From Pseudomonadota bacterium (GTDB lineage Bacteria; Myxococcota_A; Polyangia; Polyangiales; Polyangiaceae): a DNA stretch of 64,000 nt. The notes under the pieces were generated by a model. That model did not search any database. It saw only the letters and a list, made by a program, of their open reading frames with translations, and was not told the origin of the DNA. Made by a program: the position numbers and the translations under genes. The DNA lies in the NCBI GenBank assembly GCA_023398955.1, contig JAEWRL010000058.1, positions 1-64,000 on the forward strand. Reading direction: 5' to 3'. Every line of letters starts with the position of its first letter. The stretch's first letter is position 1. This document shows, in pieces, positions 19,017-29,517 of the stretch.

Positions 19017-19967
19017 ATGGCAAGCCGGAGGCGCATTGACTGGTCCGTGCTCCCGGAGGCGGAACATACGTCTCCCGTATGGACGGACCGCCAAGCACCG
19101 TCGGACATCATCGCGTTCCTTCACCAGCTCAACCAACTCTTCGAGCTCGAGGATGCGGATGGAATCCTGAAGCGAGCCATCGAACTCTCACTCGAGCTCG
19201 TGGGGCTCGTGCGTGCGGGCATCTATCTCTATGACGAGCCGGCAGACTTGATGCTGGGGTCGTGGGGAACCGACATGGACCGGAGGGTCATCGATGAGCA
19301 CCACGCCATGTTCGAGCTCGGAAAGGACGGTCGCAATGCGTTCACGAAGTCCATCTCCGGGGAAGCTCACTGGACCATCATAGAGAACTGTCCCATCATC
19401 GATCTCCGTGACCAGACCACACGGGTGGTCGGCGTTGGGTGGGTCGTCAGCACGCCCGTTCATCTCGGAGATAGACGGCTAGGTATGCTCTTCAACGATG
19501 CGGGTGCCACGGGAGCTCCGATCGATCCGGACGCACAAACCCGCGCCGCAATGCTCTGTGCTCAGGTCGCTCTGGCTTTGCAGTACAGGCATCATTCGAA
19601 TCAGTTCTCGAACCTACCAAGTATTACGGCGCGCCATCCCGTCCTGAGAAAGGCAGTACACCGGCTCACTCGTGATCCGTCGCTAGGAGGGGATGCACTC
19701 GCGCATGAGCTCAGCATCAGCGTCAGCCACCTGGCGCGGCTGTTCAAGTCGGAGATGGGAGTAACGCTCGTGGATTATCGCAACCAGCTGCGGCTCGAGC
19801 GCTTCGCCGCTCAGATGGAGAGTGGTTGTACGAATCTGCTGGAGGCTGCCCTCGCTGCTGGTTTCGGCAGCTATTCGCAGTTCCATCGCGTCTTTCGAGC
19901 GCTTCGTGGTCGGTCGCCGCGCGACTACTTCGCCTCTCGGGGTATCCGGTTGTCGCGACGCGGCTGA
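19017..19967 (+). CDS. GAF-domain AraC-family transcriptional regulator
   Basis: A 316-residue protein. Residues about 28-185 form a GAF-like sensor (LELVGLVRAGIYLYDE, then VSTPVHLGDRRLGMLFND). Residues about 215-312 are an AraC double helix-turn-helix: LAHELSISVSHLARLFKSEMG, then EAALAAGFGSYSQFHRVFRALRG and a terminal SPRDY. It should bind DNA in response to a small ligand or redox signal read by the GAF domain. Target genes are not evident; neighbours are a lipase-like hydrolase upstream and the purine gene downstream. Confidence 0.88.
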   Translation: MASRRRIDWSVLPEAEHTSPVWTDRQAPSDIIAFLHQLNQLFELEDADGILKRAIELSLELVGLVRAGIYLYDEPADLMLGSWGTDMDRRVIDEHHAMFELGKDGRNAFTKSISGEAHWTIIENCPIIDLRDQTTRVVGVGWVVSTPVHLGDRRLGMLFNDAGATGAPIDPDAQTRAAMLCAQVALALQYRHHSNQFSNLPSITARHPVLRKAVHRLTRDPSLGGDALAHELSISVSHLARLFKSEMGVTLVDYRNQLRLERFAAQMESGCTNLLEAALAAGFGSYSQFHRVFRALRGRSPRDYFASRGIRLSRRG

Positions 19968-20156
19968 CAGGTCACCCGACCTGTACCTGTGACTCACCGG
20001 TACGCTCGCGTCAGCACGCGGACCTTTTGACCGAGACCGTACCCGACGCTAAGGCAGAAACTCCACGGTCGGGGGCGCACGCTCCGCCAGGACCGGTGCA
20101 TCGCGGAGCACGAAACCCGCGACCAATCCGAACTCCTCCGTTCGAGGGAACATCCA

Positions 20157-21461
20157 ATGGATACAGGAAAAGCGAACCCCAAGACAGCGCATGCGCCCAG
20201 TCAACTCCTCTCGGAGGGAAAGACGAAGCGGATACACCAGGCTGCAGGCAACGATGATCTGGTCGTCGTTGTTTCGAAGGATGACATCACAGCGGGCGAC
20301 GGCGCCAAGCACGACGTCATCCCTGACAAGGGAGAGCTGGCCACCCGTACCACGTGCAACGTCTTCCGGCTGCTGAAGGCCTGCGATATTCCGGTCGCCT
20401 TCATCGAGCAGAACGATGCTACCTCGTTCGTGGCTCCCCGCTGCCAGATGCTACCGTACGAAGTCGTCGTCCGCCGTGAAGCTCATGGTTCTTTCCTGAA
20501 GCGCAACCCGCACCTTGCCAAAGGGGATCTCTTTCCCCGTCTGATCGTCGAGCTCTTCCTGAAGACCAACGGCAAGCGGTGGAAGTCTCACGAGCTGATC
20601 TGCGACGATCCACTGATGACATACGTCGAGGATGCCGCGCAGATCCGACTGTTTAGCCCAGCGGTTCCCCCGCGGGAGCCGTTTCTCACGCTCGCGGCTC
20701 AGGAGGTCTTCAGCCACGACAACGAAGCAAAGTCGTTCCCGACCATGCGGACCATTGCACGGCAGGCCTTTCTCGTGCTCGAGAAAGCATGGCAGATTGA
20801 GGGGCGCAGGCTCGTCGACTTCAAGGTGGAGTTCGGGTTCGACGCGGGAGGGCGATTGCTCCTGGCGGACGTCGTGGACAATGACTCGTGGCGCGTCGTC
20901 GAAAGCGACAGTTACATCGACAAGCAGATGTACCGGGACGGAGGGGCACTCAGTGAAGTCGCAGCGAGCTACCGCCGCGTCGCAGAGATCACGGACCACT
21001 TCCGAATCCCCGATCAGCGGATCGTGCTGTGGAGGGGCTCGGAAAGCGACGAAGTGGATGCCTTCAGGGCGGCGCTCGGTGATCTCGAGGCACTCATGAC
21101 CGTTGTCACGTGCTCGGCCCACAAGGAGCCCGTCACCGCCTCCCACACGCTCCAGCGGCTCGCTCAAGAGGTGCCGAACTCAGTCGTGATCGCGTACATC
21201 GGCAGGAGCAACGGCGCAGGGCCAACCCTCGCCGCAAACTCTACACTTCCCGTCATCACCGTTCCGGCAAACGCGAAGGACTTCCCCGAAGACGTCTGGT
21301 CATCACTGCGCGCGCCCAGCAAGGTGCCAGTGCTGACGGTCCTCGAACCAGCCAATGCCGTTCTGGCAGCGTTGCAAATCTTGTCCGGACAGAATCCACG
21401 CATCTACGCGCGCCTCAGAGGAGACCTCGAGACGCGCATGGTCAACACGGTGCTGCTCTGA
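20157..21461 (+). CDS. purC/purE: Bifunctional SAICAR synthetase (PurC) - AIR carboxylase (PurE-like) fusion
   Basis: A 434-residue protein. Residues about 15-265 are SAICAR synthetase: LLSEGKTKRIHQ, the AFIEQNDATSFVAPRCQMLPYEVVVRREAHGS-type region in the animal-like form, and VDFKVEFGFD. Residues about 285-430 form an AIR carboxylase domain: VTCSAHKEPVTASHTL, YIGRSNGAGPTLAANSTLPVI and DVWSSLRAPSKVPVLTV. Domain order and the SNGxGP and DVWSSLR motifs are those of animal PAICS, which makes SAICAR from AIR, CO2 and aspartate in one polypeptide. Most bacteria encode PurC and PurE separately and need PurK; class II PurE does not. Confidence 0.9.
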   Translation: MDTGKANPKTAHAPSQLLSEGKTKRIHQAAGNDDLVVVVSKDDITAGDGAKHDVIPDKGELATRTTCNVFRLLKACDIPVAFIEQNDATSFVAPRCQMLPYEVVVRREAHGSFLKRNPHLAKGDLFPRLIVELFLKTNGKRWKSHELICDDPLMTYVEDAAQIRLFSPAVPPREPFLTLAAQEVFSHDNEAKSFPTMRTIARQAFLVLEKAWQIEGRRLVDFKVEFGFDAGGRLLLADVVDNDSWRVVESDSYIDKQMYRDGGALSEVAASYRRVAEITDHFRIPDQRIVLWRGSESDEVDAFRAALGDLEALMTVVTCSAHKEPVTASHTLQRLAQEVPNSVVIAYIGRSNGAGPTLAANSTLPVITVPANAKDFPEDVWSSLRAPSKVPVLTVLEPANAVLAALQILSGQNPRIYARLRGDLETRMVNTVLL

Positions 21462-21709
21462 GCGCCGATCCCGGCCGGCCCAATAGGCTGCCGGAAGCGA
21501 ACGCTGTCGGGTCTGTTTTTGGAATGCACGCAGTAAGTTGATGGTTACCGTCCGCACATGGAATGCTGCGAACGGACTTCGCGTACTCCGCGTGGCGTCA
21601 GGCGACTCCGAGAGCGTCATGGAGTGCGGCCGGCCAGCGCAGTGCGCAGGCACTGGGGATGTCGTGGCCGCGCCGCACTCACATGGACGCCGCACGCCGG
21701 AGGAGTCAC

Positions 21710-22324
21710 GTGAACGCCAACCTCGCTGCCAAAAGAATGTTGAAGAGCCTCGTCGTGATGGCTGTCGCCGGCACGCTTTCCGTCGCCGAGGCGAGGTCGG
21801 CTCTTGCGCAGGTTTCGGTGCAGGAGCTTGGGGTGCTGTTGGCAGAGGACGCTGACGATGACTGGACCGAGGCCGAGCGACGTCTGCTCGCTCGGCTGCT
21901 CGCGGGCGACACGCGCCCCGCAGTTCGTTTCACACTGGCCGCTGCGTTGTCGCGAACGGGAATAGTCCTGTGCGCGAGCGAGGAACTCGAGCTCATTGCC
22001 GCCATCGCACGGACACCCGAGGAACCCGTGCGCCGTGCTGCCGCGGTCGCCTTGGGTTCGCACCTTGAGCGACGTGCTCCTCTGGAGCGGCTGCAAATCC
22101 TCGCCGAGTGGGCGTTGGCGGGCGATCCTTGGACACGAGATGTCGCCGCCCGCGCGGCCGCGGGACAGCTCGAACTCCCGGCGGCCAACGCGGTTCTCGA
22201 GCATCTGCTCAAAGACCCGGTAGGAGAGGTTCGCGATCGCGCCCACGAGGCATGGTTGGCGCGCTACGGCAGCGCACCCCCTACGGCCGCACCAGCACCA
22301 GCACCAGCACCAGCGAAGGATTGA
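21710..22324 (+). CDS. Secreted HEAT-like repeat protein
   Basis: A protein of about 204 residues. GTG at 21710 has a strong ribosome site (GGAGGAG, 4 bp upstream); an ATG at 21683 is an alternative. The N-terminus is a signal peptide (MLKSLVVMAVAGTLSVAEARSALAQ). The mature part has helical pairs such as EEPVRRAAAVALGSHL and DPVGEVRDRAHEAWLARYG, which fit HEAT/PBS-lyase repeats used for protein contacts. It ends in an Ala-Pro repeat encoded by a hexanucleotide repeat at 22289-22314. The function is unknown. Confidence 0.7.
   Translation: MNANLAAKRMLKSLVVMAVAGTLSVAEARSALAQVSVQELGVLLAEDADDDWTEAERRLLARLLAGDTRPAVRFTLAAALSRTGIVLCASEELELIAAIARTPEEPVRRAAAVALGSHLERRAPLERLQILAEWALAGDPWTRDVAARAAAGQLELPAANAVLEHLLKDPVGEVRDRAHEAWLARYGSAPPTAAPAPAPAPAKD
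22289..22314 (+). repeat. Hexanucleotide repeat (GCACCA-type), about 4 copies
   Basis: A simple repeat in the 3' end of the HEAT-like gene, encoding alternating Ala and Pro. Gains or losses of a unit would keep the frame. Confidence 0.8.
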
Positions 22325-22349
22325 GCTCAGGACGGCCCGCGGAGGGCGG

Positions 22350-22655
22350 TTACTCCTCCCCCGCGCTGCGCCCAACAGGGCTGTCGGAGTGACCCAGCGC
22401 GCGCCCGGGATCGACAACATCACGCACTCGCTGCTTGGCTTCCCTCAGTTCCGGGAACCTGCCCTCCGCAGTTCGCGACCAGAGAACACGGTCATCGAGA
22501 CGGATCTCGAAGACCCCTCCGGTTCCTGGAACGAGGGCGACTTCGCTGAGGTTCCCCTCGAAGGTCGTCAGCAGCTCCTGTGCCATCCAAGCGGCGCGGA
22601 GCATCCATCGGCATCCCGTGCAGTACTCGATCGTCAGGCGATGCTTACTGGCCAT
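22350..22655 (-). CDS. SelT/SelW/SelH (Rdx) family thioredoxin-like protein
   Basis: A protein of about 101 residues. It begins ASKHRLTIEYCTGCRWMLRAAW, with the C-x2-C redox motif right after the first strand, as in Rdx/SelW proteins; here both positions are cysteine, not selenocysteine. A later VPGTGGVFEIRLDD and FPELREAKQRVRDVV complete the fold. Family members are small redox proteins of uncertain substrate. It converges with the HEAT-like gene (25 bp apart) and is divergent from the MscS gene. Confidence 0.88.
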   Translation of the reverse strand: MASKHRLTIEYCTGCRWMLRAAWMAQELLTTFEGNLSEVALVPGTGGVFEIRLDDRVLWSRTAEGRFPELREAKQRVRDVVDPGRALGHSDSPVGRSAGEE

Positions 22656-22818
22656 TCCCACAGACGAACCTTGTGGTCTCTCATGCCAAGCGCAATGGGA
22701 CAGCGGACGAGCAGCACCAGCCCGCCTTGTGCCATTCTGCCACACCTGATGTCACCCTCCGCTGTCCGCCGCTCCATGCCATCTAGTAAGTCTCTGCGGA
22801 GCATGCTACGGCCGGTAC

Positions 22819-23802
22819 ATGGATTTTTTTAACCCCGACGAGTGGCTAACCGCCGAGTTCTGGGCAAACATCTTGCGCGGGACAGTGGAATGGGCGCTGC
22901 AGGCAGTCCCGCGAATTCTCGTGATTCTGGTGCTTGCTGTCGTGCTGCTCAAGCTGCTCGAGTTCGGCTGCCGACGCCTCGCCGCTCGCGCCAGTCACGA
23001 CAAGGCCGAGTCGCACGAAGCCAACGCGCGAGAACACAGAAAGCGCACCGAGACTCTCATTGGCATCGTCCACAAAGCGGGCACAGTGACGGTCTGGGCG
23101 CTGATCGTCATGCTCCTTCTGATGCAGGTGGGCGTTAACGTAGCACCGCTCATCGCAGGAGCCGGGATCATCGGACTAGCGGTGGGATTCGGGGCCCAAG
23201 AGCTGGTGCGCGACGTGATCACGGGCTTCTTCATCCTGCTCGAGAACCAGGTACGCAAAGGAGACGTGGCCATCATCAACGGAACGGGCGGACTCGTGGA
23301 GAGCATTGGGCTTCGAACGATAGTGCTTCGTGACCTATCCGGCGTCGTCCACGTCTTTCAGAACGGCAAAATATCCTCCCTGTCAAACATGACGAAGGAA
23401 TGGTCCGCCATGGTCTTCGATGTGGGCGTAGCCTACAAGGAGAACACTGACGTTGTGAGCCAGATAATGAAGGAGGTCGCGGACGAGCTTCAGGCAGATG
23501 CGGCTTATGGCTCCAAAATCCTCGAACCGATGGAGGTCTTCGGTGTGGATTCCTTCGGCGACAACGCGGTCGTCATCAAGGCAAGGATCAAGACCCATCC
23601 GGTCGAGCAATGGGCCGTGGGTCGCGAGTACAACCGGCGCCTCAAGCTCGCCTTCGACGCGCGAAACATCGAGATTCCGTTCCCTCGTCGCACGCTGTAT
23701 TGGGGAGCAGCCAGTGAACCGTTCCAGGTACGCTCGCTCGCTGGTGGCGGTTCAGCCCAGCCTCACCGCTCGGAGAGCCCCAAGCTAGGGCTCGATCGGT
23801 AG
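22819..23802 (+). CDS. MscS-family mechanosensitive ion channel
   Basis: A 327-residue inner-membrane channel that opens when membrane tension rises, releasing solutes in hypo-osmotic shock. It has an N-terminal helix (RILVILVLAVVLLKLLEF) and a second at about 90-110. The pore-lining helix is GAGIIGLAVGFGAQELVRDVITGFFILLENQ, followed by the beta domain (VRKGDVAIINGTGGLVESIGLRTIVLRD) and a cytoplasmic cage. The gene is monocistronic. Confidence 0.93.
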   Translation: MDFFNPDEWLTAEFWANILRGTVEWALQAVPRILVILVLAVVLLKLLEFGCRRLAARASHDKAESHEANAREHRKRTETLIGIVHKAGTVTVWALIVMLLLMQVGVNVAPLIAGAGIIGLAVGFGAQELVRDVITGFFILLENQVRKGDVAIINGTGGLVESIGLRTIVLRDLSGVVHVFQNGKISSLSNMTKEWSAMVFDVGVAYKENTDVVSQIMKEVADELQADAAYGSKILEPMEVFGVDSFGDNAVVIKARIKTHPVEQWAVGREYNRRLKLAFDARNIEIPFPRRTLYWGAASEPFQVRSLAGGGSAQPHRSESPKLGLDR

Positions 23803-23832
23803 CCTCACAGCAAGCATCAGCAGGACGAAGCG

Positions 23833-23870
23833 CGGAAGCCCCGCGCCACGATGCTTGGCGGGGGCTTCCG
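23833..23870. terminator. Strong hairpin between convergent genes
   Basis: CGGAAGCCCC pairs with GGGGCTTCCG, and an inner CGCCA/TGGCG extends the stem past a one-base bulge. It lies between the MscS stop and the end of the Cys-rich gene, so it could terminate both. Confidence 0.7.
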
Positions 23871-23899
23871 TCGACTGCTTCACGATGTTCGTATGCTGC

Positions 23900-26800
23900 T
23901 CAGCTGCAGATCTTCGCGCTCTCCGAGGACGCGTAGCCAGCGTCCGCGTAGTCGCGGCACGAGCCGTTGCCCGTGCACGTCCCCGAGTCGGTGCAATCCT
24001 CGAGACACGTCCCCGTCGCGCCGGAGCTCGAATCCCAGAAAGCGCAGCTCAGACCGGCAGCGCACTGCCCTGCGACACAGGACTGGTAGAGGTCGGAGGG
24101 GGGCGCGCAAGTGCTGAATTCGGGGTAGTTGTAGCCGCGAGTGCCGGCATCGACGCAGACCTCATCGCTCGCACAATCGTCGTTCGATGCGCATGCATCT
24201 TGGCAACTTCCGCTGCTTGCTCCCGCCCAAGTCTTCGCACACACGAGCCCGTCAGCACACTCACCATCCGTGCAGACGCTGTGTTCACCCGCTGGTGGCA
24301 CGCATGTATCGAAGACGGGTGACTCGTAGCCTTGCAGACTCGCCGCAACACAGAGCTGGTCGTCGGTGCACCCAATGGTCGTGTCGCAAGCTATCTTGCA
24401 CGTCCCCCAGTCATCCTGTGAGTTCCATTTGGCACACACCAAACCATCACCGCATTGCCCATTGATGCAGCTCTCATTCTCCATGGCAGGGGCCGTGCAG
24501 GCGTCGAAGGTAGGATAGCGGTAGCCGCGAACCTCTGCCGAAACGCAGACCTGCCCGGCTGTGCAGTCACCGCTCGAGCTGCAGTCCGCCAGGCAGGTGC
24601 CCCACTCATCCTCGGAGTTCCATTTGGCGCACAAGAGACCCTCACCGCACTGGCCCTCGATGCAGCCTTCTCCAGCTGCTGCCGGGCGAACGCAGGCACT
24701 GAACTCGGGCGCCACGAGACCCTGGCTCGAAGCATCGAGACAGAGCTCTCCGTCGGCGCAGTCCATTTCCGACTCACACACGCTCGTGCAGGTGCCCCAT
24801 GCGTCCGAGGCCATGCGCTTGGCGCAGACTAGCCCAGCTGCACACTCACCATCCTCACATCCCTCGCCGGGTCCGAGGGCGGGGACGCAAGCGAGCAGCT
24901 CGACCGGGTATTGATAGAAGTGGCGGTCGACTCCTGCGCAGATCTCCGCAGCGTCGCAGTCGTCCTTCGTGTCGCAAACAGCGACGCATTTGCCACTAAT
25001 GTCACCTTCCCAGTTCTTCGCGCAGGCCAGTCCATCGGCACACTCACCTTCACGGCAGTCAGAGGCCACCGGGAGCGGCTGCCGACATTCGCGCAGCGTT
25101 CCAGAGCACTCCCAATCGTTACAGACAGGCAGGCAGACCTCGCCTCCCGAGCAATCTGAACCATCTTCGCAAGGCTGAGTGCACGTGCCAAAGACGTCCC
25201 AGTCGTTGACCTGAGCGCAGTCGAGACCCGACGCGCACTGACCCTCGACGCAGGCATCACCGCGCTGTGCCTCGCGCCGGCACTCCTTGATCATGTCGGA
25301 GCACCCGAGTTCCGAGCAGAACGACGTACAAACGCTGCCCTGATCGCAGTCGGCGGCGGTCCAACAGGGGGTGACGCAGGTACCGGCCATGTCCCATTGG
25401 TTGACCATTGCGCAAACGAGCCCTTCGGTGCATTGTCCGGTCGTGCACACCTGACCCTCGTCGGCGCTCGCAGCGCAGACAGCGACACCCTGGTCGGGGC
25501 AATTGCCACCATCGCAGGAATTGACACAAGTCTCGTCGGCATTGCAGTCTGAGGCAGAGCTGCATATCGGACGGCAGATGCGGTCGCCGGCCCCTCCAAC
25601 AGCGGCGCAGTCGAGCCCTGCGTCACACTGCCCAGGCAGACAGACCTCGTCCAGGGCAGCGGATTCCAAGCATGTTCCGGTCTCCTGCCAGGCGTCCTCT
25701 CGCGCACAGGCGAAGCCGACAGCGCATTGCCCAGAGTGGCACGTCTCGCCCAACGCGACCTCAGCGGTGCAGATGAAGAAGGCGGCTTCGCCCTCCGGGC
25801 CCCAGAATGCCATATAGCCTTCAGCGCGTGCGTCCGTGCAGGCCTCGCCCGCGGCACAGTCGGTCCGACTCTCGCACACGGCGACACACTCACCTGGGTT
25901 GGCCCAGTCATCGGACGCGCATTGGAATCCCGGCAGGCAGTTCACCGAGTCGGACTGCATGAATGAATCGCGACTGCAGCGCTCGCCTTCACCGCAAGCC
26001 GCGCACGCGCCGCCGCAGTCGACGTCCGTCTCGTCTTGGTCGCGGCTTCCGTTCGTACAGTGGGTCGGCGGCTGCGCGCACACGGTCACTGGAGCCTCGT
26101 CCGTTGACGGCAGCCAGCCGTGGTCCCAATAGCGATCCAGAACTGGGATACACTGCTCGCCCAGGTTACACCCCTCGTTTGCCCCGGCCTCGCAGGTCGG
26201 CTTGCAGCAGCTCGCCCCATCTTCGCATAACGCAAAGGCGCAGCTCGTCCCCGATTCGCACTGATTGGCATAGGTACAGCGCTCCCCTTGCTCCTTGATG
26301 GGAACACAGGCGCCAAGTTCGGCGCTGCTTGCGCCATCCTGGGAGAGCTGGGCGACGCAAGCGTGATCAGGTCCACACGACGACGGTTCGCTCGGGTCGC
26401 AGGACGGCTGGCAGCAGGGCGCCTCCGAATCGCACTCGTCGCTGACGGTGCAGGTAAGCCCATCGGAACACCCGCGGCCATCCTGCATGGCGCACGGCTC
26501 TCCTCGTAGACCAAATAGCGCGCAATGCTCGAGGCCTCCTCGGTCGTGCGGCAAGCATGCACCGTCTGCACAGTCCGTCGCCGAACAGGGAGCGGCACAG
26601 TACCAGGGGTTCGCCACGCTCTCGAAGGTGCCATACATCGTCGTGTAGCCCGAGGTGACGCACACCAACCCAGACTCACAGGACGTAGCCACGTTCGCCT
26701 CGCACTCAGCACCAGCGGGGAGCTGGCTGCTGCCAACGGGCTTGGTAACGCAGAACCATCCCTCGCCATCACCGCTGGATGCCCAAAGATCGCCAGCATA

Positions 26801-28223
26801 CGCGCAGAGAGCGCTCGGGCCACACGCCTCTGGAGACCCGGGGTCGCAAGCGGTTGCGCAGGTCGTGATGCTCGTGTCGTAGCTTCCCCACTGCACCGCA
26901 ACGCAGGTTTCCGAGGCCTCGCACTCGTAGCCATTCCCCATGTACAGCTCCCAGAGGGGGTCGCCCGCTTCCGGCGCCGGTGGTGGCTCTGGCGTGTCGC
27001 ACGGTTCTCCAGGAGGGCAACTCGGGACAGTCGCGCCGCAAGGCGAGCCATCGGCACACTGGCCACTACCTAGGTCGCAGACAGAGCCATCAGAACAACC
27101 AAACTCCGGACAGTCCTCACCCGGAGGACACTCCGTGGGCATTGAATCAGGACGTGTCGAGACGGGAATATCCTTGAAGTCTCCTACCCCGCAGAGTGGG
27201 ACACAGGTATCCTCGAATCCCCCGGTGCCCGGCACACAGCCACGGGGGCACGCCAGGTCGGGACAGGGGTCACAAGAATCGCCCTCACCGTCGCCATCTG
27301 CGTCCTGCTGGTCGTGGTTTGGTACTGTCGGGCAGTTGTCATCCGCGTTGGCCAGGTCATCTCGGTCTTGGTCGATGATAGCCCACATGTTCGGGACTCC
27401 GGCGTTCGATCCTTTCGAATCCAGGTGACGCCGCAGTTGCGCCATCACCTGCTTCACGGGGAGCCGCTTCATCGCCTCACCAAGGCCGTCGACGGTGCTC
27501 TCATCCAGAGCGCCGTCATCTTCGAGGTCGATGGCGATGCTGTTGATGCGCTCCTGAAGCACGGCCTCGGTCGAGCCCCCGCCCGTGCCAGTCGCGAACT
27601 GCACGAGCACGCTGCTGACTGCCAGGAGGTAGGCGTTGGCAACGGAGTCTCCTCCGGCGACGTTCATCTCCACACCTGATCCGTCGGGCTCGAAACCAGG
27701 AGCCGTGATGCGCAGCGAGCTGACTAGCTCCCCTTCCGCTCGCGCAACCGCATCCGCGAACGGCTCTCCCTCCTTGACGAGCTTCTGGATTCGACGCGCA
27801 GTAAGGTGCGTGAACAGATTGATGTAGGCAGTCTGTGTGCCAGCGTTACTGGGAACGTAGAGGGCGCGCAGCGTGAGCTCGGCGCTCGACAGCTGTCCGG
27901 TGATCTCGTTGTAGTAGAAGCCACTACCTTCGAGCCGAACGGGGCTCGGGACCTCGATGCGCAGATCGAACTCTCCAAGGTCGTTCGTCGTCTCGGTATT
28001 GAAGTTACGGCCCTGTGGGATTCAAAGAATCGTCGAGCTCGGATACAACGATGGTAGACCCCTTCACGAAGGGCCCCTTTTCCACGGCGCCGCGCAGCTC
28101 GTACGCAGTAGCAAGACTCGCGGGCCCGTCCTCCGATTTGCTGCCGCCGCTTTCGCCGCCCCCGCCGCAGCCTATGGAGATGGCGGCTAGGCCGACCGCC
28201 GCTGTTCGCACCAAGGGGTTCAT
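23900..28223 (-). pseudogene. Giant Cys-rich repeat lipoprotein, split by a single-base frameshift
   Basis: The 5' part (28223 to about 28012) encodes a lipoprotein signal (lipobox AAISIGC) and GAVEKGPFVKGSTIVVSELDDSLNPTG, then stops. One base lower the frame continues RNFNTETTNDLGEFDLRIEV and runs about 1370 residues to 23900. The join lies in a GGGCC run at 28009-28013. The body has a calcium-type thrombospondin-3 motif (DADGDGEGDSCDP) and then dozens of cysteines. At least ten tandem repeats of about 65 residues follow the pattern C-x3-QC-x2-GL-x-CA...GTC-x3-C-x5-C-x5-C. It is probably an outer-surface protein held by disulfides. The break may be a sequencing error or a real inactivation. 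Confidence 0.8.
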
Positions 28224-28901
28224 GACTGCTCCCTGTTGAAGTGGATCGAACACCGTGAAGCGGCCCCCCGGAGCTGGCGACGTTTGCCCGCCGCCGGATG
28301 TAGCCATTGGATATCAACGGCACGCAGGGCCCCCACTGAAGCCAACTCCCCGGCGATCTCTCACGTTGCTCATTCTGACGGGTGCGAGCCAGCGAAGTGC
28401 ACGGCTGTTTCGCGATCCTTCACCTCTCACATGCACGACACGCGCAACCAACCCCGCGACGCGAAACAAGCCACGGGCAGGAGCCACATCGGTTGCACAA
28501 CTCCTCCTGCCGTTTGCACTCGAGGCGCACGGAGCAGCTCGTGCTCGGTCGCTACTTCCGGGCTCCGCCGCGTGGGTCTCCGTGTTCTCGATCTGGGACG
28601 CCGGGATTTGCCCCCAGGGCTCCGCGACCGCCCTCGCTCCGTTGCCGGAGCCAGGCGTCATCCAGGCGACCCCGAGAGCGCAGCGCGACCAACCGCTCTG
28701 GATGTCGGGCCAGCGCGGCAGCTGGCGGCGGTCGGCAGCGCCGATCGCTCGCCCAGGACGCGAACCTTGCCAAGCTGCTGACAGTTCCGGTTCATCGACC
28801 AGCACCGATGAACCGGGATGAAGCACGTGGACTGACTGCGAGGGGAGCGCTAGATTGACGAGCTACGGCGCGTCAGGGCGACGCCGCCACAAGGGGGTAA
28901 T
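28224..28901. other. Divergent intergenic, 678 bp, no gene seen
   Basis: Lies between the Cys-rich lipoprotein and the MEDS-domain gene. Open frames exist on both strands, but their Arg/Ser/Pro composition and lack of ribosome sites argue against coding. No tRNA or clear promoter was recognised. Confidence 0.45.
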
Positions 28902-29513
28902 GTGCACCCTGCAACCGTTCGGGTCGACCTTGGCTTCACTGCGGTGGAGCTGCCAGCCGGCACTCACATCTGCCAAGTCTATACGGATGACTCGGAGCGC
29001 GAGAGTTCGCTGAACGAGTACCTGCTGCGGGGACTCCAAACGCACGAACGCTGCGCGTGCTTCTCGGACAAGACCAGTGCTATCGAGGTAGGCGGATATT
29101 TGGACGCTCGCGGTGTGGCCAGCGGGGATGCCCTGGCGACAGGCGCGCTGCTCGTTTCGGGAGCGAGAGAGGTGTACTTTGCAGGGGACCGTTTTGACCC
29201 GGGCCGCATGCTCGCCCTCCTGCAGGGGTTCTACGAGGCGTCGAAGGCGCAGGGCTTTCGCGCCGCTCGGGTCATTGGAGAAATGGATGCAGCGGTGAAC
29301 CAAGTCGCCGGGGGCTCACGACTGATGGAGTACGAGTCGCAGGTCAATTCATTGGTTCGCAACTGCCCACTCAGCGCCGTCTGCCAGTATGACGCGCGGG
29401 CGTTCGATGGCGCGACCATCATGGACGTGCTCAGTGTGCATCCAATGATGCTGATCCGGGGGGCAGTGGTACATAACCCTTTCTTCGTTCCGCCCGAAGT
29501 GCTGCTCGGATAG
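28902..29513 (+). CDS. MEDS-domain sensory protein
   Basis: A 203-residue protein matching the MEDS (methanogen/methylotroph, DcmR sensory) domain. Matching segments are GTHICQVYTDDSERESSLNEYLLRGL near the N-terminus, CACFSDKTSAIEV, then FYEASKAQGFRAARVIGEMDAA and YESQVNSLVRNCPLSAVCQYDARAFDGATIMDVLSVHP. MEDS domains are thought to bind small organic or hydrocarbon-like ligands. The GTG start at 28902 follows an AAGGGGG ribosome site. It ends 4 bp before a histidine kinase gene, so the two form an operon and it probably passes a signal to that kinase. Confidence 0.85.
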   Translation: MHPATVRVDLGFTAVELPAGTHICQVYTDDSERESSLNEYLLRGLQTHERCACFSDKTSAIEVGGYLDARGVASGDALATGALLVSGAREVYFAGDRFDPGRMLALLQGFYEASKAQGFRAARVIGEMDAAVNQVAGGSRLMEYESQVNSLVRNCPLSAVCQYDARAFDGATIMDVLSVHPMMLIRGAVVHNPFFVPPEVLLG

Positions 29514-29517
29514 GCTC

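Noticed and set aside
28314..28826. Minus-strand frame of 170 codons in the gap before the MEDS gene
   Set aside because: No ribosome site, no domain, composition typical of non-coding GC-rich sequence; plus-strand frames over the same stretch are equally poor.
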